From assembly GCA_903859225.1 (NCBI GenBank), contig CAIOLV010000127.1, forward strand, positions 1-7,062: a stretch of DNA of 7,062 bases, read 5' to 3'. A program made the position numbers and the translations under genes. Below the pieces are notes generated by a model. That model was not told where the DNA came from. It was given only the letters and a program-made list of their open reading frames with translations, and did no database searches. Of this stretch, positions 6,439 through 7,062 are shown piece by piece. The stretch comes from an uncultured bacterium (lineage in GTDB: Bacteria > Bipolaricaulota > Bipolaricaulia > UBA7950 > UBA9294). Numbering within the stretch: position 1 is the first letter of the stretch; each line of letters opens with the position of its first letter.

Positions 6439-7062
6439 TCACTGCAAGGCGTCGCCGAAGACGGTGAAGGAATACGCGTTCCCGTAGTTCCTTCCCATGG
6501 CCACATGGATGGCGCAATTGGCCATGTCGTAGACAGCGGACCACTGTGTCCCGGTCACGCTCACTTCCTTGAGCAGCGCCATGGCCTGGGAAACGTCCAG
6601 ACTCCCCCCAACGGCCGTCAGGCGCTCGCCAAGGCGATCGTAGCGCCAGCATTGTCCTTCAACGTTCGGTTCCAAGGGGCCCAGGAGGAAGTTCGTTGCT
6701 GCCAGCCATGGGTCGTCCCGCGACAATACGACCCGCTGTCCGAGATAGAACTCGACAACGGCTGCGTGCCCGAATCGATCCGCGATGAGGTAGTGGATGG
6801 CCGGTCCTCCGACCATGTGGACGTTGAACTCGTCCATCGCGGCGAGCGCCTCGCGGAGCGTTGCCGCGTGGTCCAGAATCTCACGGATCAGTCCGAGAGA
6901 GTGAATGTCTCGCTTCCCGGGATCATACGGAGGCAGAGCGTCGGGTACGGCGGCCATTCCCACCACGAGACCCTGATCGTTCATCCCATCGCACGGTATG
7001 GCTGGTGCGACGAGGAGACGCATGCGATCTTCCAGACCGGCGTCTTCGAGGTCGAAGGGAAC
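6439..7062 (-). CDS. C45/AAT-like Ntn amide hydrolase or acyltransferase (5' end cut)
   Basis: The C-terminal 207 residues of a protein whose start lies beyond the right edge. The frame is open to base 7062, so the ATG at 7023 is internal. The sequence matches what I know of the peptidase C45 / acyl-CoA:6-aminopenicillanic acid acyltransferase-like family: IPCDGMNDQGLVVG near the left end of the fragment, a LGLIREILDHAATLREAL helix, IHYLIADRFGHAAVVEF strands, ATNF, CWRYDRLGERL, and the late TQWSAVYDMANCAIHVAMGRNY region. Members are made as precursors that cut themselves to expose an N-terminal cysteine nucleophile and act on linear amide bonds or transfer acyl groups. That cysteine would be in the missing part, so activity cannot be judged. 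The gene is on the same strand as the alpha/beta hydrolase but 426 bases away. A link with the peptide importer is possible but unproven. Confidence 0.8.
   Translation of the reverse strand, partial: VPFDLEDAGLEDRMRLLVAPAIPCDGMNDQGLVVGMAAVPDALPPYDPGKRDIHSLGLIREILDHAATLREALAAMDEFNVHMVGGPAIHYLIADRFGHAAVVEFYLGQRVVLSRDDPWLAATNFLLGPLEPNVEGQCWRYDRLGERLTAVGGSLDVSQAMALLKEVSVTGTQWSAVYDMANCAIHVAMGRNYGNAYSFTVFGDALQ

Noticed and set aside
6376..6440. 9-bp inverted repeat GCTGGCTCC/GGAGCCAGC (6376-6384 and 6421-6429), and a small hairpin at 6422-6440 near the C45 stop, as a terminator
   Set aside because: Neither has a T-run on the minus strand, the 36-base spacer is long, and matches of this size are expected by chance in several kilobases of GC-rich DNA.
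6191..6487. Plus-strand open frame of 98 codons starting at a GTG
   Set aside because: The nearest ribosome binding site (6146-6152) is about 38 bases away, the frame runs into the antisense of the C45 gene, and no family is recognisable.
6126..6506. Minus-strand open frame of 126 codons across the intergenic region
   Set aside because: It has no domain and a composition of Arg, Ser and Pro, and it overlaps the C45 gene end out of frame. Its VGLELL stretch is what antisense tRNA DNA encodes (compare the well-known spurious VGLEPTT translations), so it is a by-product of the tRNA relic.

Overview
The window is GC-rich (roughly 60%) bacterial DNA with compact gene packing and strong AGGAGG-type ribosome binding sites. 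The peptide-binding protein has a Sec-type signal peptide and no lipobox cysteine. This suits a diderm with a periplasm better than a Gram-positive, but I cannot name the phylum from sequence alone.

Positions 1-5100 (+ strand) hold most of an Opp/Dpp-type peptide ABC importer operon in the order dppD (3' end only), dppF, dppB, dppC, dppA. dppD/dppF and dppF/dppB each overlap by four bases through a GTGA start/stop. dppB and dppC abut exactly (TAGATG). The binding-protein gene dppA comes last, after a 131-base gap, with its own strong ribosome binding site. It is closed by a clear GC-rich hairpin and T-rich tail at about 5064-5100. The binding protein would capture peptides outside the inner membrane, DppB/DppC form the channel, and DppD/DppF hydrolyse ATP.

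Positions 5221-7062 (- strand) hold two hydrolase genes. One is a complete 263-residue alpha/beta hydrolase, convergent with dppA. The other is the C-terminal 207 residues of a C45/AAT-like Ntn amide hydrolase or acyltransferase, cut by the right edge. The 426 bases between them have no convincing gene, but contain what looks like a decayed tRNA (best guess tRNA-Asn) whose T-arm to CCA end is in perfect register.

Most of the window is an ordinary peptide-uptake locus beside hydrolases that could act on amide- or ester-linked compounds; that link is inference. I see no clearly novel multi-gene system. The items most worth a second look are the tRNA relic, the duplicated ribosome-binding-site/ATG module ahead of dppA, and the C45 enzyme beside a peptide importer.
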